Positions 25,775 through 35,971 are shown, numbered from the stretch's first letter. The stretch is 64,000 bases of DNA from Chitinophaga deserti (GCF_003149455.1 NZ_QFFK01000004.1:434001-498000); one strand, 5' to 3'. The notes: generated by a model not told the origin, from the sequence alone. Numbers and translations are program-made.

Positions 25775-27667
25775 TCAATACTGCGGGTTTTGTACCAGTC
25801 CATTCCCCGCGATACCGGGGATGTAACGGTAGTACGAGCGCTCTGCGAATGTTTTCGGGTTGCTGTTGGGTACTACCACGCGCACAAAGATGTATTTGAC
25901 GGCGGGCAGTGCGCGGAGGTCCTGCAGGGGCAGGATGGAATGCAGCAGCCGGTTGTTGAATTCGGTATGGAACTCCCGGCGGCGGATGAGATCCCAGAAG
26001 CGTTTGTTCTCAAAAGCCAGCTCTACCCTCCTTTCGCGTTGCACTGCTGCTGCAGTAAGCGGGATTGCGGTAGTGTGTGCAGCACGGCGGCGGATATCAT
26101 TCAGTGCCTTGGCAGCTTCTGCAGCATTACCCGTTCCGCTTTCCACTACGGCTTCGGCATAGTTGAGCAGCACTTCCGCATACCGGAACTCTATGAAATC
26201 GGTAGTACTCTGGTTCCAGCCCGCCATTACAGGAGCGTTCTGGTTCATGAACTTTTTGAAGGAAAAGCCTGTGCGTGTGTTGTTCCCGCCATAAGAATCG
26301 AACCCTGAGTACTGCGAGGTATTAGCGGCACCATACGTGTAATAGGTAGTACCGTTAATCGTAGTTTCCGCTTTGGTACGGATCACGGCCTGTCCGTTTG
26401 GCTGCACATATCCAGCCTGTATAATAATAGGCGTGCCTTTCCAGCCTGTACCGGGGAGGATGGCTGTGCCCCAGAGGCGTGCGTCTCTCCCTTTGAAAAT
26501 ATCGTTCGGAGAATCGAACTGGAGGTAGTGCAGGCTGGGATTGTAGCCGCCATAATCCGTCACATCCCCTTCTGTAGTGGTTACCACGGGCGATGCCAGG
26601 CCGGGCCTGTCGTACCGCTCGTAGGTATCTACCAGATCCAGCGTGGGGTTCATACGGCCGGGGTGCGGCCATCCGTTGGCAGACTGTGCGGGCTGATACC
26701 AGATGTCGTAGTTATGGCCGGTGAAGTTACCGGGCAATGTGAACCCTTTGATAAGAATGGTTTCCTTATCACCACCGTTTGGATTCTGAAACAGCATGCG
26801 GTAGTTCTCCGCCGCTTCTTCCGGGGATGCCGGTGTAGCGCCGTACAAAGCAAATACGCCTGATTGCATGATGAGCTCGCTGGCCTGGATGCAGGCGGTG
26901 TAATATCCGGCAGCATCGGCGGCCGTCATACCCACCAGCTTATCGGTTACCGCAGTCCCCGACATGGGTGCGCGGTTCCAGAATTTGGCTACTGAAGCGG
27001 CATGCAGGGCAGCGCGGGATTTTAAAGCGGCAGCGGTGTACTTCGTAGCCCTGCGGCTCTTCCCATCTCCCGGTTCGAGGTTAGCGATGGCCTGATCGCA
27101 GAGCTCCATCACATAATCCCAGGTTGCCTTTTCGGTACTGCGGGGCACTTTAAGGGCCTCTACATCGCCGGTGTATTGCTGGGTAGCCTTAATGAGCGGA
27201 ACGCCGCCATAACGCTTCGCCAGTGCGAAATAAGCGAAGGCTTTAATGAATGCGCTCTCCCCTGTCAGCTTCTTACGCTCGGTTTCTATGATATCCAAAG
27301 TAGGAATGGCATCAATGAGCAGGTTCACATCGCGGATGAGCTTGTAACCCTGGTCCCACCAATGGAAATCACCATCTCCCACAAAGTCGCCGAATTCGGA
27401 ATGCACGGCTTCGTCGGTAACCATGGCTGGTGCAAAGCCCCCGTTATTAGGGTCCTGATGGTTCTGGTTGAAGCCGGCACGGAAGAAAGCGAAATCTTCC
27501 ATGGGCAGCTGATAGTATAAGTTGGCCATGTACAGCTTCACACCTTCGGGGTCGCCGAAGAGGTCTTTGGCCAGGATCTTGTCGGTAGGCTTGAGATCCA
27601 GCACGGACTTGCAGCTGAAGAGCAGCAACACCATGAGGCATGTCAATATTTTATGGTAAGTCTGCAT
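25775..27667 (-). CDS. SusD/RagB-family glycan-binding lipoprotein
   Basis: SusD-family lipoprotein (630 aa, towards the long end). Lipobox LFSC, Cys19. Family features: SAFIKAFAYFALAKRYGGVPLI near residues 130-150, an insert-rich middle region, FIEFRYAEVLLNYAEAVVESG, and QRERRVELAFENKRFWDLIRRREF toward the C-terminus, ending YYRYIPGIAGNGLVQNPQY. It starts 11 bp after the susC stop. It should bind the oligosaccharide released at the surface and hand it to the SusC barrel. Confidence 0.94.
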   Translation of the reverse strand: MQTYHKILTCLMVLLLFSCKSVLDLKPTDKILAKDLFGDPEGVKLYMANLYYQLPMEDFAFFRAGFNQNHQDPNNGGFAPAMVTDEAVHSEFGDFVGDGDFHWWDQGYKLIRDVNLLIDAIPTLDIIETERKKLTGESAFIKAFAYFALAKRYGGVPLIKATQQYTGDVEALKVPRSTEKATWDYVMELCDQAIANLEPGDGKSRRATKYTAAALKSRAALHAASVAKFWNRAPMSGTAVTDKLVGMTAADAAGYYTACIQASELIMQSGVFALYGATPASPEEAAENYRMLFQNPNGGDKETILIKGFTLPGNFTGHNYDIWYQPAQSANGWPHPGRMNPTLDLVDTYERYDRPGLASPVVTTTEGDVTDYGGYNPSLHYLQFDSPNDIFKGRDARLWGTAILPGTGWKGTPIIIQAGYVQPNGQAVIRTKAETTINGTTYYTYGAANTSQYSGFDSYGGNNTRTGFSFKKFMNQNAPVMAGWNQSTTDFIEFRYAEVLLNYAEAVVESGTGNAAEAAKALNDIRRRAAHTTAIPLTAAAVQRERRVELAFENKRFWDLIRRREFHTEFNNRLLHSILPLQDLRALPAVKYIFVRVVVPNSNPKTFAERSYYRYIPGIAGNGLVQNPQY

Positions 27668-27678
27668 AAAGTCCTGTT

Positions 27679-30600
27679 TTAAAAGTTTGCGTTAAGGCCG
27701 AAGTTGTAGGTGCGCATCAGCGGATAGTTGAACCCGGCGTTGAAGAGGCCTTCCAGTCTTTCCGGATCAAACGGTTTCACAAACGAATCGGCGAAGGTGA
27801 ACAGGTTGAAGCCGCTGGCGTATACACGGATGCGTTCCAGTCCTGCTTTGCGATACAGCTGTGCAGGCACGGTGTAACCCAGTTCCAGGCTCTTCATCCT
27901 GAGATACGATGCATTACGGCGCCATACGGAGCTTTCGGCATACATCATACCCACGTTGTGGTTGAAGCGCGTAGCGGGCCATTTACCGGCGATCCACTGA
28001 CTGTTGGGATCGTATGGATCGGCCTTGTGCCAGCGGTCGAAGAAATACGCCGGTGTATTGCCACGGAAGGCCAGCACTTCTGCATACACTTCACTGAAGC
28101 GCACGGTGTACATGGCAGCGCCCTGGAACAGGAGGTTCATATCGAAGCCCTTGTAGCTTGCCCCGAGTGAGAAACCGTAGTTGATCTTGGGATTCTTGCC
28201 GCTGGGGTTCTGGTTATCGTTGGTACCGTTCTGGCCCAGCCAGAGGGGCAGCAGATCACCGTCGTTGATCACCCCGTCGTTGTTCACGTCTTTGTATTTG
28301 AAATCGCCGGGCAACTCGCGGGAGTTGGCGAGGTCGCCACCCTGGAGGGGGTACTTATCTATTTCAGCCTGACTGCCAAACTGCCCGAGGTAGGTATGCC
28401 CCCACACGATATCGTTGTACCGGTCGGTACGCCCGTTGCGCCAGCGTTCGTAACTGTTGCGCGGCAGGTCGCCTTCCTGGTAAAGGTTCATGATGCGGGA
28501 ATAGTTGAAGTTGGCGGAGATGTTGTACTGGAATTCCCCGATGCGGTTGTTATGCCCCACCGTGAAATCGAAGCCCTGCACACGGTCGCTGTTGAGGTTC
28601 TCATCAGGAAGAGAGCCGCCGAAAGTATTGGGTAAGCTTACATTCCTACGTGCCAGCAGACCGGTACGGTTACGGCGGTACACATCAAACTCTAAGGTGA
28701 ACTTGTTACGGAACAGTCCGAGATCGATACCGATGTTGATGATGCGGGAAGTGAACCAGGTCAGTTTCTCGTTGGTGATACCGGGAGAAGAAGCGCCGCT
28801 GGTGAGCGTTCCGTTTCCGAACTCATACGATCCGCCGCCTTCCGTGGAGAATCCGGCGATGTACTGGAAAGGTGCGCCCGCATCCTCTCCTACCAGTCCA
28901 TAAGATGCATCCAGTTTCAGGTTGGATACCACGGGGAGGGCTTTCTGAATGAAGGGTTCTTCAGACAGGCGCCATCCGCCCGTAACCACGGGGAAGAAGC
29001 CCCAGCGCCGGTCGGGATGATAACGGTATGAACCATCTTCCCGGAATGCGAATTCCACGATGTATTTGCGCTTGTAGTCGTATGACAGGCGCCCGATGTA
29101 TGAGAGGTTAGCGAATTCGTTTTCCATACCGGAGTTCTCCATACGGGCGCGGCTGGCGCGGTCGATCTGATCATTGGTATAGAAATCATAATACCTGCGC
29201 AGCCCTGCATCTCTGCCCCAGTATTGCTGCTGTTCCACTACGAACGTGGCTGCCACGTTGTGATCGGCGAAGAAGGTGCGGTTGTAGTTAGCCTGGCCCT
29301 GGAGGGTAACGCGGTTGCCATTGCCGTAGTTATTGGAGATAGAGCCATTGGCATCGCGCTGCCGCTCGCGGAGGTACTGACCGTTTACGTATTTGTAGAG
29401 GTCGTACGATTTGCTGAGATCTTTGTTGGAATAGCTGGTAAGGTCGTATGCTGCCACGCCGCGGAGGCTTAGTCCTTCCACGAAAGGCACTGTGTAAGTG
29501 AGGGAGCCGGTGGCCATTACGTTGCGGGTAACGCTTTCGTTATAGCCTGTGATATTACGCTGACTGAGGATCACCGGGTTCTGGTTGCTGGGCGCCACCA
29601 CGCTGGGATACTCGGGATTGTTGTTGGCATACACCCTGTCTGTAGGCAGGGAAACGCGGGTGCCTTTAAAGATGTTGAAGAAGTTTTCTCCCGGCACGGT
29701 ACGGTTATCGTACCGCCCTGCGATAAGCAGTTCTGCCTTCAGGTTGGGGTGCAGCATGGTGGTGATGTTGGAGCGCAGGTTGAAGCGCTTGTACCACATA
29801 TCGTTGCTGCGCAGCAGGGAATTCTCGTCTGCATATCCGAAGCTGAAGAAGTACTGTGTTTTATCATTCCCGCCGGAAGCAGAGAGGTTATGCTGTTGCT
29901 GCATGGCCGTGTTCTTCATGGCGGCGGCGTACCAGTCGGTGCTTTCATAACCGGGTGCGCCATCTATCCATTTCTGCAGTTCATCTTTGGGTAAGTAAGG
30001 GGTGCCTAAGCTGAAGATGTCTGCCTCGTTCCGCATCTGCAGCCATTCTCCTGCGTTGGCCATACGCGGTACGTCGGTAGGTTTCATAACACCAACCACG
30101 CCTGCATAATTGAAGTTTGCTTTGCCGGAGGCGCCTTTCTTGGTGGTAACGATTACAACCCCGTTGGCAGCACGGAGACCGTAAATGGCGGCCGATGCAT
30201 CTTTGAGGAAGCTCACGCTTTCGATATCGTCCGGGTTGAGGCGCTGGAATTCATTGGCGCCATCGCGGGCGATACCATCGATTACGAAGAGCGGGGTCCC
30301 AAAGCCGCGGATGTTGATCATGTTGTTGAAGGTACCCGGTTCACCACCCAGCTGGCGGATCTGGAGTCCGGCCACTTTACCCTGCAGTTTTTGGGCAAGA
30401 CTGATATTGGTAGTGGTCTGGATTTCTTTGCCGGTAATGTTGCTCACGGCGCCGGTTACCACTTCTTTCCGTTTTACACCATACCCTACCACAACCACAC
30501 CGGCAAGCTGCTCTTCGGTGGAGTTAAGGGTAACATCGATGACGGTGCGGTTGCCGATGGTTTCTGTCTGGGTAACCATGCCGAGGAACGCGAAGGTGAG

Positions 30601-30819
30601 CGTGGTGGCATTGGCAGGCGCCTGAATGAGGTATTGCCCCCTTGCGTCTGTTGTGACGCCGTTTCTTTTACCGGCAGCGTCGGTGGTATAGACGCTCACG
30701 CCGGGCAGCGGGGTACCGTCTTTCCCTTCCTTCACCTTACCGCTGATCGTTTTCTGTTGTGCGATCAGGTGGAGGGGAAGCAGGAAAAGCAGCATCAGTA
30801 GTACATGGATTTTCTTCAT
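27679..30819 (-). CDS. SusC/RagA TonB-dependent transporter of the mannoside-type locus
   Basis: SusC-type transporter (1046 aa), without an STN domain. Signal peptide 1-20 (LLPLHLIAQ). Regulatory-like domain from residue 24 (ISGKVKEGKDGTPLPGVSV). Plug motifs: VVVGYGVKRKEVVTGAVSNI, FGTPLFVIDGIARDG, SVSFLKDASAAIYGLRAANGVVIVTT. The barrel ends with an aromatic strand (YNFGLNANF). It lies between GH92 (150 bp upstream) and susD (11 bp downstream). In the family model it imports oligosaccharides trimmed at the surface by locus enzymes. Confidence 0.94.
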   Translation of the reverse strand: MKKIHVLLMLLFLLPLHLIAQQKTISGKVKEGKDGTPLPGVSVYTTDAAGKRNGVTTDARGQYLIQAPANATTLTFAFLGMVTQTETIGNRTVIDVTLNSTEEQLAGVVVVGYGVKRKEVVTGAVSNITGKEIQTTTNISLAQKLQGKVAGLQIRQLGGEPGTFNNMINIRGFGTPLFVIDGIARDGANEFQRLNPDDIESVSFLKDASAAIYGLRAANGVVIVTTKKGASGKANFNYAGVVGVMKPTDVPRMANAGEWLQMRNEADIFSLGTPYLPKDELQKWIDGAPGYESTDWYAAAMKNTAMQQQHNLSASGGNDKTQYFFSFGYADENSLLRSNDMWYKRFNLRSNITTMLHPNLKAELLIAGRYDNRTVPGENFFNIFKGTRVSLPTDRVYANNNPEYPSVVAPSNQNPVILSQRNITGYNESVTRNVMATGSLTYTVPFVEGLSLRGVAAYDLTSYSNKDLSKSYDLYKYVNGQYLRERQRDANGSISNNYGNGNRVTLQGQANYNRTFFADHNVAATFVVEQQQYWGRDAGLRRYYDFYTNDQIDRASRARMENSGMENEFANLSYIGRLSYDYKRKYIVEFAFREDGSYRYHPDRRWGFFPVVTGGWRLSEEPFIQKALPVVSNLKLDASYGLVGEDAGAPFQYIAGFSTEGGGSYEFGNGTLTSGASSPGITNEKLTWFTSRIINIGIDLGLFRNKFTLEFDVYRRNRTGLLARRNVSLPNTFGGSLPDENLNSDRVQGFDFTVGHNNRIGEFQYNISANFNYSRIMNLYQEGDLPRNSYERWRNGRTDRYNDIVWGHTYLGQFGSQAEIDKYPLQGGDLANSRELPGDFKYKDVNNDGVINDGDLLPLWLGQNGTNDNQNPSGKNPKINYGFSLGASYKGFDMNLLFQGAAMYTVRFSEVYAEVLAFRGNTPAYFFDRWHKADPYDPNSQWIAGKWPATRFNHNVGMMYAESSVWRRNASYLRMKSLELGYTVPAQLYRKAGLERIRVYASGFNLFTFADSFVKPFDPERLEGLFNAGFNYPLMRTYNFGLNANF

Positions 30820-30969
30820 AACGTAAATGTTTTCATGCTGTTCATATTGGAAAGGATGATGTTCACTCCTGGAATAGCCGGAGAGGCTACAGTGGGGAGG
30901 CTACGGCGGAAACTTGTTTGCATAGTGCATAAGGGTTCGTTGATCTTGGTGAAAAAATGGCTGTTCAGT

Positions 30970-33156
30970 TTACTCTGCGCCCCATTGTTTGTTGGGCAGC
31001 GGTCCCATTTCCAGCTCAAGGTGCCCGCCTGCGGTAAGCTCGGCATGGGTGAACCAGGGCCTTGAAAGTGGTGCTCCGTTGAACCGGGCGCTTTGGATGT
31101 ACTTGTTGACGGTGGAACTTTTGGGTGCGGAAATCCGGAAGGTTTTACCGTTCTGCAAACGGATGGATACTTTCCGGAACACCGGGCTGGAAATAGTGTA
31201 CTCCGGAATCCCCGGCGTTACCGGGTAGAAACCCATACTGGCGAATACAACGAAGGCCGACATGCCGCCGCCGTCTTCATCGCCGGGGATACCGAAGATG
31301 TTGTCTTTAAACCATGTGTCCAGCAGGAAGCGGGTATGCTTCTGCGTTTTCCATGGGCTCGACGTGAAATTGTAGAGGAATGGAATATGAAAACTCGGCT
31401 CGTTGCCCATGGAGTATTGCCCCACAAGGCCCGTGGCATCAGGAAACCTGCTCCAGAATTCGTACTTGGAACGGTCGAGGCCTTCGCGGAATAAACCGTC
31501 GAGGCGTGCTTCAAAGGCTGCTTTACCACCGTTTAGCAGAATGAGGTCGGGGATGTTTTGCTGTACCTGCCACATGTAGGTCCACCCGTTGTTCTCATCA
31601 TAATACTCCCGGCCGCCCATACCACCGTCGAACTTGGCATCGATGGGTATCCATTTACCGGCATCATCTTTCGGCAGGAACATCTTCTTTTCCGGGTGCC
31701 AGAGGTTACGGTAGTTGAAGCCCCTTGGTGCGAAAAGAGCCGTGTCGGCATGCTTACCCAGGTCTCCGGCCAGCTGGGCTAAAGCCCAATCATCATAGGC
31801 GTTACCCAATGTAACCGCCACGGCCTGCCGCTTCTCGAAGCCGTGCACTTTCTCTTCCGTTTCCTTTGCACCGGGAGCCAGTGCGGGGAAGTATCCTTTC
31901 TGATGATAGAAATCGTCGAGTGGGGTTTTATCACCATTTCGCCAGGGCAGCATGGTGGCTCTTACGGCGTTTTTCCGCATACCGGCATACGCTTCCTTTA
32001 TATCGAAATTGCGCAGTCCTTTCCGCCATGCGTCGAGGATCACAACGGAAGAATGGAAGCCGTTCATGCAGGCATGGTCTCCAAAGAGTACCGGGAAGGT
32101 GGGCATCCAGCCGCTTTGATGGTACATTTTTACGTAAGACTGCAGCATGTCTTCCTCCCCTTTCGGATCGAGAATAATACGGAGGGGGTGATGTGCCAGG
32201 TAGCTGTCCCACGACCAGTCGTCTACATAAAAAGGCCTGTCTGCTTTTTCCACGCGCTTGCTGTAACCGGAGTAATATTGTCCATCTTCCGTTACATCGG
32301 TCATCCTTTCATAGCAGCGGTACAGGGCGGTGTAAAATGAACGGCGCTGTGCAGGGGTACCGCCTTCCACGGATATTTGTCCGATGGTACGGTCCCATAC
32401 ATCACGGCCTTCGTCAACAAACCTGCTGAAAGCCACGCCCGCCACTTCCTGCTCAAAGTTCTTTTTAGCCTGTTCAGGACTTACATAGCTGATGGCATAA
32501 CGCAGCTCAACGGTGCGTGCGGTGGCGGGAAAGGTAACCGCTGCGCGGGAGGTTTCCTGCAATACCGGGGTTACGGGTTCATTGAAGGCACCGTACATGT
32601 ACACCTTCACATCGCCCTGCCAGGTTTCCATACCGCTCACCCGGTTATCGGGCAGCAGCTCCCAGCGCGACGGGCCGGGATTATACACGCCCAGTAAAAG
32701 CGTTTTGCTGCCGGCCTGCGGGTACTTAATTCGGAAGATGCCTGTTTTCTTCCCGGCAGTAAACTCGACCGTGATTTCCTCATCGATCAGGTAGGTGGAG
32801 TAATACCAAGGACGGTTGATTTCCAAATCATGGTCCCAGGTAAGCCGTTCGTTCCATCGTTCCGGAGCCGGAGGCTTTACGGAAGGTTTAATAGAAAACA
32901 CCTGGCCGAGGCGGTGAGATACGATGTTGAGGGGGAAGCTGGAAATCTGATCGTCGAGCCAGTCTTTCCGCTGCGGCGTAAACCTGATCATCTGATTAGG
33001 CAGCTGCACGGTGGGCCGGGTTGGTTCCAGCAGGGTGCCTACTGACCCGATGGTGGGATCTATGCTATTCAGGTGTTCAGGTTCGGAACCTTCCCTTGCA
33101 TGGCATGCCGCCAATGCCCAGGCACCCGCCAGCAGAATTTGCATCATTTTTTTCAT
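30970..33156 (-). CDS. GH92-family alpha-mannosidase lipoprotein
   Basis: Exported GH92 exo-alpha-mannosidase (728 aa), a calcium-dependent inverting enzyme family. Start at ATG 33156 before a lipoprotein signal (lipobox LAAC). N-terminal beta-sandwich about 30-250; (alpha/alpha)6 barrel after that. Motifs: DDWSWDSYLAHHPLRII, YDENNGWTYMWQVQQN (its Glu corresponds to the general acid position), MGNEPSFHIPFLYNF, and GIPGDEDGGGMSAFVVFASMGFYPVTPG (Asp residues of the general base region). The N-terminal part is divergent from typical members (LNSIDPTIGSVGTLLEPT instead of the common VNPFIGT-GHTYPG). It is the first gene of the leftward locus and divergent from the membrane regulator. Confidence 0.9.
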   Translation of the reverse strand: MKKMMQILLAGAWALAACHAREGSEPEHLNSIDPTIGSVGTLLEPTRPTVQLPNQMIRFTPQRKDWLDDQISSFPLNIVSHRLGQVFSIKPSVKPPAPERWNERLTWDHDLEINRPWYYSTYLIDEEITVEFTAGKKTGIFRIKYPQAGSKTLLLGVYNPGPSRWELLPDNRVSGMETWQGDVKVYMYGAFNEPVTPVLQETSRAAVTFPATARTVELRYAISYVSPEQAKKNFEQEVAGVAFSRFVDEGRDVWDRTIGQISVEGGTPAQRRSFYTALYRCYERMTDVTEDGQYYSGYSKRVEKADRPFYVDDWSWDSYLAHHPLRIILDPKGEEDMLQSYVKMYHQSGWMPTFPVLFGDHACMNGFHSSVVILDAWRKGLRNFDIKEAYAGMRKNAVRATMLPWRNGDKTPLDDFYHQKGYFPALAPGAKETEEKVHGFEKRQAVAVTLGNAYDDWALAQLAGDLGKHADTALFAPRGFNYRNLWHPEKKMFLPKDDAGKWIPIDAKFDGGMGGREYYDENNGWTYMWQVQQNIPDLILLNGGKAAFEARLDGLFREGLDRSKYEFWSRFPDATGLVGQYSMGNEPSFHIPFLYNFTSSPWKTQKHTRFLLDTWFKDNIFGIPGDEDGGGMSAFVVFASMGFYPVTPGIPEYTISSPVFRKVSIRLQNGKTFRISAPKSSTVNKYIQSARFNGAPLSRPWFTHAELTAGGHLELEMGPLPNKQWGAE

Positions 33157-33213
33157 GAACGTCGTGGAATGGTTTGATGATGATGCAAGTAACCCGGCAC
33201 CCACTAACAAACC

Positions 33214-33289
33214 CATTAACGATTCCACTAACAGGGAAATTAATTTTGAAATACTTTACAACTTGTTGGTTTTATAGCATTAACGATTA
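33214..33289. repeat. Direct repeat CATTAACGATT in the divergent promoter region
   Basis: Exact 11-mers at 33214-33224 and 33279-33289, 65 bp apart (close to six helical turns). They lie between the GH92 gene and the divergent regulator. The surrounding stretch also repeats CACTAACA-like and AATTAATTT-like sequences. Possible regulator binding sites; no other evidence. Confidence 0.5.
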
Positions 33290-33481
33290 TATTAATTTCA
33301 TCAATCCATCCCCTTTTCTTCCTGTAAAATGAAATTAATACCCTCTTCAGCTGGAATAACCTGCTACTTCCATGCGTTTATTCCTCATTTTTTTGTTCCT
33401 TTAAGACGGATCGGATACAGAACATGTAGAAGTGTAAAACAGACATCCACGTAATCACTCAACCAAGATTTGCCGCCTCCC

Positions 33482-35971
33482 ATGAGGAAGTATATATATT
33501 GTATTATTGCCTGTTTGTGCCAGGGGTATGTAGCGATGAGCCAGTCGCACGGACTGGAGTTTTCCAGCCACGAAGTGGTGCCTGAGCACCGGACGGCGCT
33601 CGACCTCACACCCGGTACCCCTTACTGCCTGAAAGGCGGTAAAACGGAGATCGCGTTTCAGTTGGCGTTCCGCCCTCATTTAGAGACTTATTTCGGGTAT
33701 ATATTAAGGATGCTGACGGAAGACCGGCAGAACATAGATCTGGTGTATAACCAGCGTACTATGACCATCCACTTCGTGATCGGAGAAAAGATTACAGGCA
33801 GCGCCCCGCTGGACAGCTCCCTCCTTGCGGGTGAGTGGCTGCAGTTAAGGGTGGTGCTGGATGAAGCCTCCGGCACGGCATCGTTCTTCTTCAATGGCAA
33901 GCCCGCAGGCAGTGGTAAGATGCCGTTTGTAAAAGGTTCCTGCTGCCGCATCTTCTTCGGGGCTATCAAACACGAAGGCTTCCAGACGCTGGACGTGCCT
34001 CCAATGCGGCTCCGTGATGTGAAGCTGCTTGAAAACGGTAATACAGCCCGCTTCTATCCCCTCTCCGAATCATCCGGTCAGGATGCCCGTGATATGGAAA
34101 ATGGTGTGCCTGCCCGTGCGGCCAACCCGGTATGGATCAAGCCAAGGCACCAGCAGTGGGAGAACCGCCTTACCCTTTCCACCTCCGGTACACCCAGCGT
34201 AGCGTTCAATGACCGGGACGATCTCCTGTATATTGTGACCGACGATTCCCTGTTCACTTACTCATTCCGCAACGGCGCCCTTCAGGCGAAGCAGGCGGTG
34301 CGGGGGAATACAATTCTTCCGGCGGGTAACCAGTCGGTATACGACTATCACCGTAACCGGCTGCTTAACTTTTATATAGATGAAAAGAAGGTAGCGGAGC
34401 TAACGCCCGGGGCAGACAGGTGGTCCAATACCTTTCATGCTACGCTGTTGACCGAGTGGTGGCAGGCGAATAAGTTCTACTCTCCAATGGATAGTAGTCT
34501 GTACGTCATAGGTGGTTATGGCCAGCTGCATTACAAGAATAATGTACAGCGCTACCGGTTGCGTGAACAACAGTGGGATTCGGTGCCTGTTTCCGGTGAT
34601 CCCTTTACGCCGCGCTACCTTGCCGGACTGGGGCTTAATGCTGCCGGCGATACGGCTTTCATCATTGGCGGCTATGGCAGTAATACAGGCGATCAGGCCG
34701 TGAACCCGCGATTTACTTATGATATGCTGGCGTATAGTGTACGGACCGGGCAGTTTAAACACCTGTATACCCTTCCGCAGCCGGAGCATCATTTCTGTTT
34801 TGCAAACAGTCTTATCATTGATTCTTCGAGTCATGAATATTACGGACTGATTTACCCTACGGATCGTTTTCAGTCGAGTCTCCAGCTGGTGCGTGGCTCT
34901 TTGTCGAAGCCGGAGTATCAGTTGATGGGAGATTCCTTGCCTTACCAGTTTTATGATGTGGGATCTTTTGCGGATCTGTATTACAGTCCGCTTAGCAGGC
35001 AATTGATAGCCATTACCATCTTCAACGGGAAAGACAGTGTGGCCAATGTACGTGCCTGGTCGCTGGACTTTCCGCCCAATGCCCTGGTGCCCGGGGTACC
35101 GGTGGCGCCTTACAACTGGAAATACTGGCTGTTGCTGATTCCTGTAGGGCTTGCGCTGGGGTTGTTCCTGAAGAAGCGGAAGAAGCTCCCGGCAGTGGAG
35201 GTACACCGCGATGTTCCTGCAGACATCCCCATGGAAAGTGCGCCCAGGTTACCGGAGCGTTCTGCCATATTCCTGTTCGGGCAATTCGAAGCTTTTGACC
35301 GGGAAGGGAATGATATCACCAAGCAGTTTACACCACTGCTGAAGGAACTGTTGCTCCTGCTGGTGGTGTATTCCCTGAAAGACGGGAAAGGTATTGCTTC
35401 AGAATCGCTTTACGAGGGACTGTGGAGTGATAAATCGCCCAAAGATGCCAAGAACAACTTTTCTGTGAACCTCGTGAAGCTAAAGGGTGTGCTGGAAAAG
35501 ATAGGCGGCTTCCACATCGGCAAAGAATCAGGCCGCTGGAAGCTGGAGGTGCTGGAAGAATCGGTATACATCGATTATGAAGCCTACATGAAGCTGAAGC
35601 ATGCGCCGGTTAAAGCAACGGTATCCTCCTTATTGGCAATTGTTCAGCGCGGTGCCTTCCTGCGTACAGCCCATTATGAATGGCTCGATGATGTGAAGTT
35701 CGGCATAGCGGGAACGGTTACGGACATACTGCTGAAATACATGACCCAGGCCGATAAGCATACCGAGGCCGATTTTATACTCCGCTGTGCCAATGCTATA
35801 TTCCTGTTCGATAACCTGAATGAAGAAGCCCTGGCCTTCAAATGCCGTAGTCTTAACCACCTTGGCAGGCATAGTCTTGCCCGCGATGCCTATGAGAAGT
35901 TCGCCAAAGAATACCGCGAGAGCTATGGACAGGAATATGGAACACCGTTTGTGGAGGTACTGCAGCATTAA
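33482..35971 (+). CDS. Membrane-spanning regulator: LamG-like + beta-propeller sensor, TM helix, SARP-like DNA-binding module
   Basis: An 829-aa single-chain regulator candidate. Signal peptide about 1-20. Residues about 25-200 resemble a concanavalin/LamG-like sandwich (TEIAFQLAFRPHLETYFGYILR, WLQLRVVLDEASGTASFFFNGK). About 210-535 has kelch-like propeller repeats (SLYVIGGYGQLHYKNNVQRY, DTAFIIGGYGSNTGDQ). One membrane helix lies about 545-563. The cytoplasmic part holds a winged-helix domain, about 598-700 (KELLLLLVVYSL ... NNFSVNLVKLKGVLEKIGG), and a C-terminal TPR-like BTAD region, as in SARP regulators. It starts at ATG 33482 (an upstream TTG is less likely). Divergent from GH92, so it probably senses glycan in the periplasm and controls the 21-33 kb locus (inference). 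I know no common name for this architecture. Confidence 0.8.
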   Translation: MRKYIYCIIACLCQGYVAMSQSHGLEFSSHEVVPEHRTALDLTPGTPYCLKGGKTEIAFQLAFRPHLETYFGYILRMLTEDRQNIDLVYNQRTMTIHFVIGEKITGSAPLDSSLLAGEWLQLRVVLDEASGTASFFFNGKPAGSGKMPFVKGSCCRIFFGAIKHEGFQTLDVPPMRLRDVKLLENGNTARFYPLSESSGQDARDMENGVPARAANPVWIKPRHQQWENRLTLSTSGTPSVAFNDRDDLLYIVTDDSLFTYSFRNGALQAKQAVRGNTILPAGNQSVYDYHRNRLLNFYIDEKKVAELTPGADRWSNTFHATLLTEWWQANKFYSPMDSSLYVIGGYGQLHYKNNVQRYRLREQQWDSVPVSGDPFTPRYLAGLGLNAAGDTAFIIGGYGSNTGDQAVNPRFTYDMLAYSVRTGQFKHLYTLPQPEHHFCFANSLIIDSSSHEYYGLIYPTDRFQSSLQLVRGSLSKPEYQLMGDSLPYQFYDVGSFADLYYSPLSRQLIAITIFNGKDSVANVRAWSLDFPPNALVPGVPVAPYNWKYWLLLIPVGLALGLFLKKRKKLPAVEVHRDVPADIPMESAPRLPERSAIFLFGQFEAFDREGNDITKQFTPLLKELLLLLVVYSLKDGKGIASESLYEGLWSDKSPKDAKNNFSVNLVKLKGVLEKIGGFHIGKESGRWKLEVLEESVYIDYEAYMKLKHAPVKATVSSLLAIVQRGAFLRTAHYEWLDDVKFGIAGTVTDILLKYMTQADKHTEADFILRCANAIFLFDNLNEEALAFKCRSLNHLGRHSLARDAYEKFAKEYRESYGQEYGTPFVEVLQH

